Origin: an uncultured Ruminococcus sp.
Lineage (GTDB): Bacteria > Bacillota > Clostridia > Lachnospirales > Lachnospiraceae
Length of the DNA stretch: 27,112 nucleotides
NCBI GenBank assembly: GCA_900553885.1
Contig: USFD01000041.1
Location: 1 to 27,112, forward strand
Direction: 5' to 3'
A program made the translations under genes and the position numbers. This document shows, one piece after another, positions 25,208 to 27,112 of this stretch. Below the pieces are notes generated by a model. The model was not told the DNA's origin. It worked only from the letters and a program-made list of their open reading frames with translations, and ran no database searches. Position 1 is the stretch's first letter, and each line of letters opens with the position of its first letter.

Positions 25208-25475
25208 CAGAAAGCAGTCAGGCGCAGGTGGTATGCGTGGACGGCGGGCATCTGCAAAGGCGTGAGAAACTCTTAATGTTTCGAAGTGCCGGAGGACGGG
25301 ACAGGCGAAGGGCATCAAGCCCGGAGCCTGAGGAGCGCTGAGTCGGGAATTGATCAACAATTCCTGACGAATCGCTCCGGTGCCCGACCGCAGGGGGTTC
25401 GGAACACTTAGATTTTCCACAGCTTTGCAGCCGCCCGCCGAACACACATCCTGCCTGCGCCCGGCCGCTTTCGTC
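25208..25475. repeat. Giant imperfect inverted repeat, possible structured RNA or mobile palindrome
   Basis: Almost the whole gap between hisIE and the GNAT promoter folds on itself. Outer arms 25211-25285 and 25398-25471 match with one inserted base, including GGCGCAGG with CCTGCGCC, CGGCGGGC with GCCCGCCG, and CTGCAAAG with CTTTGCAG. The inner part is less regular, with a small hairpin GGGC-GCCC at 25310-25321 and GGAGCG opposite CGCTCC. The apex is GGAATTG, ATCAA, CAATTCC (25346-25364). No credible gene fits inside. It begins 16 bases after hisIE, so hisIE transcripts may run into it. It could be a MITE-like repeat family, a structured RNA or a barrier between operons. Confidence 0.8.
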
Positions 25476-25490
25476 CCCTTTTGCCAATAA

Positions 25491-26762
25491 TCAGCGCCTG
25501 GCCAGTTCCCGGGTGATCTCCTCCCAGGTAACACCCTTCTCCGCCATCAGCACCATCACATGGTAAAGGAAATCAGAAATCTCATATTTGATCTCTTCTG
25601 GATCCGGATTCTTTGCCGCAATGACAATCTCCGTACATTCCTCTCCCACCTTTTTCAGGATCTTATCGATCCCCTTGTCAAACAGATAATTGGTATACGA
25701 GCCCTCTTTCGGATGCACCTTCCTGTCGCAGATGACATCGTACACCTGCTGGAACACTTTCAGCGGATTCCGCTCCTCATATTCCTTCTTCACAAGTTCC
25801 TGGAAAAAGCAGCTGCGGTTTCCCGTATGGCATGCCGCTCCCACCTGGGAAACCTTCGCCAGGATCGTATCCTTGTCACAGTCCAGCGTCAGCGATTTCA
25901 CATACTGAAAATGACCGGAAGTCAGTCCTTTCATCCAAAGCTCGTTCCGGCTGCGGCTCCAGTAAGTCATCCGTCCGGTTTTCAACGTCGTCTCATACGC
26001 TTCTTCATTCATATATGCCAGCATCAGCACTTCATCCGTCTGGTAATCCTGAACGATAACCGGAACCATGCCGTCGCTGTTTTTCTTGAATTCCGACCAT
26101 GGAATCGAGCTTTCAAACGTATTGACCGGAATTCCCTCTTTCCTGCAGGCTGTCTTGCATTCCATCAGATCCTGTCCCGGACTGCTCACACCTGCGCCGG
26201 TCACAGCTTCCACCTGCGGATTTGCCAGAAGATCTGCCGCTGCGTCATCCGCCGCCAGAACCATCAGAGGAAGCGCGCAGACTCCTGCGATTTCTTCCAG
26301 CTGCTGTTCATCGCACAAAACCATGCAGGCAAATGTCTCAATCCGCTCCCGGTATCTCTGAAGCACCTGCACATCCGGCACGAAAACTGCGATTTTTTCC
26401 TTTCCGAATTTTCCGGACACTTCCTCCAGCAGTTCACAGTTCGACTCCTTCGAAAAATTCAGCACCGCCTTCTTACATCCCGCATACAGGATCTTCTTGA
26501 CGTCCTCCATCCGGCGGACATTTCCCCCGCCGATCACCGGGACTTCCGCCCGGTCGCAGATCCGGATCAGGGCGCTGATCGCCTGGTCATGCTCTGCATC
26601 ACTCTTCGAAAAATCCAAAACCAGCAGTTCATCCGCCCCTCGGTCGGAAAAATCTGCCGCCAGTTCCTCCACCGGAAGCTCAGAGATCACCGTCTCAGAA
26701 CCAAAACCGGACACTGCCTTCCCGTCCCTCAGATAAATGACCGGAACCAACAATTTTCTCAA
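25491..26762 (-). CDS. hisIE: Phosphoribosyl-AMP cyclohydrolase / phosphoribosyl-ATP pyrophosphatase with N-terminal HisA/HisF-like domain
   Basis: This bifunctional enzyme does steps 2 and 3 of histidine synthesis: pyrophosphate removal from phosphoribosyl-ATP (HisE) and ring opening of phosphoribosyl-AMP (HisI). With the TTG start at 26762 it has 423 residues. Residues 1-215 resemble a HisA/HisF barrel (LLVPVIYLRDGKAV, VPVIGGGNVRRMEDVKKIL). HisI lies at about 220-320, with metal ligands in the DCDKD and AACHTGNRSC segments. HisE lies at about 333-423 (GSYTNYLFDKGIDKILKKVG, EECTEIVIAAKN). GAGGAGG stands eight bases before the TTG; a longer frame reading back to 26945 overlaps hisB and is not credible. 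It follows hisB by 58 bases. The barrel domain is probably degenerate, and its role is unclear. Confidence 0.92.
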   Translation of the reverse strand: MRKLLVPVIYLRDGKAVSGFGSETVISELPVEELAADFSDRGADELLVLDFSKSDAEHDQAISALIRICDRAEVPVIGGGNVRRMEDVKKILYAGCKKAVLNFSKESNCELLEEVSGKFGKEKIAVFVPDVQVLQRYRERIETFACMVLCDEQQLEEIAGVCALPLMVLAADDAAADLLANPQVEAVTGAGVSSPGQDLMECKTACRKEGIPVNTFESSIPWSEFKKNSDGMVPVIVQDYQTDEVLMLAYMNEEAYETTLKTGRMTYWSRSRNELWMKGLTSGHFQYVKSLTLDCDKDTILAKVSQVGAACHTGNRSCFFQELVKKEYEERNPLKVFQQVYDVICDRKVHPKEGSYTNYLFDKGIDKILKKVGEECTEIVIAAKNPDPEEIKYEISDFLYHVMVLMAEKGVTWEEITRELARR

Positions 26763-26820
26763 AACACCATCCTCCTCATCCAACTGATTTGCATAATACA
26801 CCGGAAACGATCCTGCCGGT

Positions 26821-27112
26821 TCAGAGACTGCCTTTTGTGGAAAGCACCCCGGAAATCCTCTCGTCAATGGAAACCGCCTCATCCAGCGCTTTTGCCGCTG
26901 CCTTAAACATTGCCTCAATGATATGATGGCAGTTCGAGCCGTCAAGCACCTTGATATGCAGGTTCATGCCGCAGGAATAGGACAGCGCGTAGAAAAACTC
27001 ACGCACCATCTCCGTCTCCATGTCTCCCACTTTTTCCCTGGAAAATTCCGCCTGAAAGGACAGATACGGACGACCACACAGATCCACCGCAGCCAGCACC
27101 AGCGTCTCATCC
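26821..27112 (-). CDS. hisB: Imidazoleglycerol-phosphate dehydratase, start outside window
   Basis: This is the C-terminal half of the enzyme that removes water from imidazoleglycerol phosphate in histidine synthesis. Family motifs seen are ETLVLAAVDLCGRPYL, VREFFYALSYSCGMNLH and the manganese-binding DGSNCHHIIEAMFKA. The frame remains open at the window edge, so the N-terminal half, with the first metal-binding histidines, is missing. The end is normal, TKGSL. It lies upstream of hisIE in the same operon. Confidence 0.95.
   Translation of the reverse strand, partial: DETLVLAAVDLCGRPYLSFQAEFSREKVGDMETEMVREFFYALSYSCGMNLHIKVLDGSNCHHIIEAMFKAAAKALDEAVSIDERISGVLSTKGSL

Noticed and set aside
25178..25534. 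Short minus-strand open frames of about 90-120 codons in the giant inverted repeat
   Set aside because: They are driven by high GC in the hairpin, lack ribosome sites and resemble no known protein.
25560..26906. 448-residue open frame on the plus strand opposite hisIE
   Set aside because: The minus strand clearly encodes HisI and HisE; the antisense frame has no family motif and no start signal.
26763..26945. Longer start for hisIE at 26945
   Set aside because: The added 61 residues overlap hisB and look like out-of-frame translation, while a TTG with GAGGAGG gives a normal family start.

Overview
The window looks like chromosomal DNA from a Clostridia gut anaerobe, most probably Lachnospiraceae. 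The grounds are AGGAGG-type ribosome binding sites, several TTG starts, YesM/YesN two-component pairs, a HelD-type motor ATPase, rubredoxin/ferredoxin oxidative-stress genes and DUF3990-type genes. This assignment is inferred from gene content; no database was searched.

Region 1 (1-1518) is the end of a mobile element: the 3' part of a large serine recombinase that abuts a headless coding fragment, probably the tail of the gene the element entered. Region 2 (1530-11900) is a carbohydrate-uptake and sensing locus. It holds a YesN-like response regulator, a YesM-like kinase, a substrate-binding lipoprotein overlapping the kinase gene, a strong terminator, a second substrate-binding lipoprotein, two permeases, a second AraC-type response regulator and a small HPr-like protein with no phosphorylatable histidine at the usual place. 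There is no ATPase gene, so a shared MsmX-type ATPase elsewhere is expected.

Region 3 (12028-15143) is a two-gene rubredoxin/ferredoxin operon behind a promoter with a PerR-like box at the expected start of transcription, followed by guaA. Region 4 (15144-16412), just past the 3' end of guaA, is a scar of mobile DNA: a headless XRE regulator, an integrase fragment, probable mobilization relics and a palindrome. Region 5 (16411-20490) is a divergent TetR regulator / giant YhgE-Pip membrane protein pair, with repeated ATAGAC boxes between them.

Region 6 (20581-25167, minus strand) has a DUF3990-type gene reduced by internal deletion but still followed by its partner. Upstream is an operon of a GNAT acetyltransferase and a HelD-like ATPase. 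The ATPase carries an unexpected C-terminal beta-sandwich resembling the N-terminal domain of GH31 glycosidases, which is the most unusual protein here. Region 7 (25208-27112, minus strand) is a roughly 270-base imperfect giant inverted repeat next to the histidine genes hisIE and hisB (partial at the edge).

No tRNA, rRNA or CRISPR array was seen.
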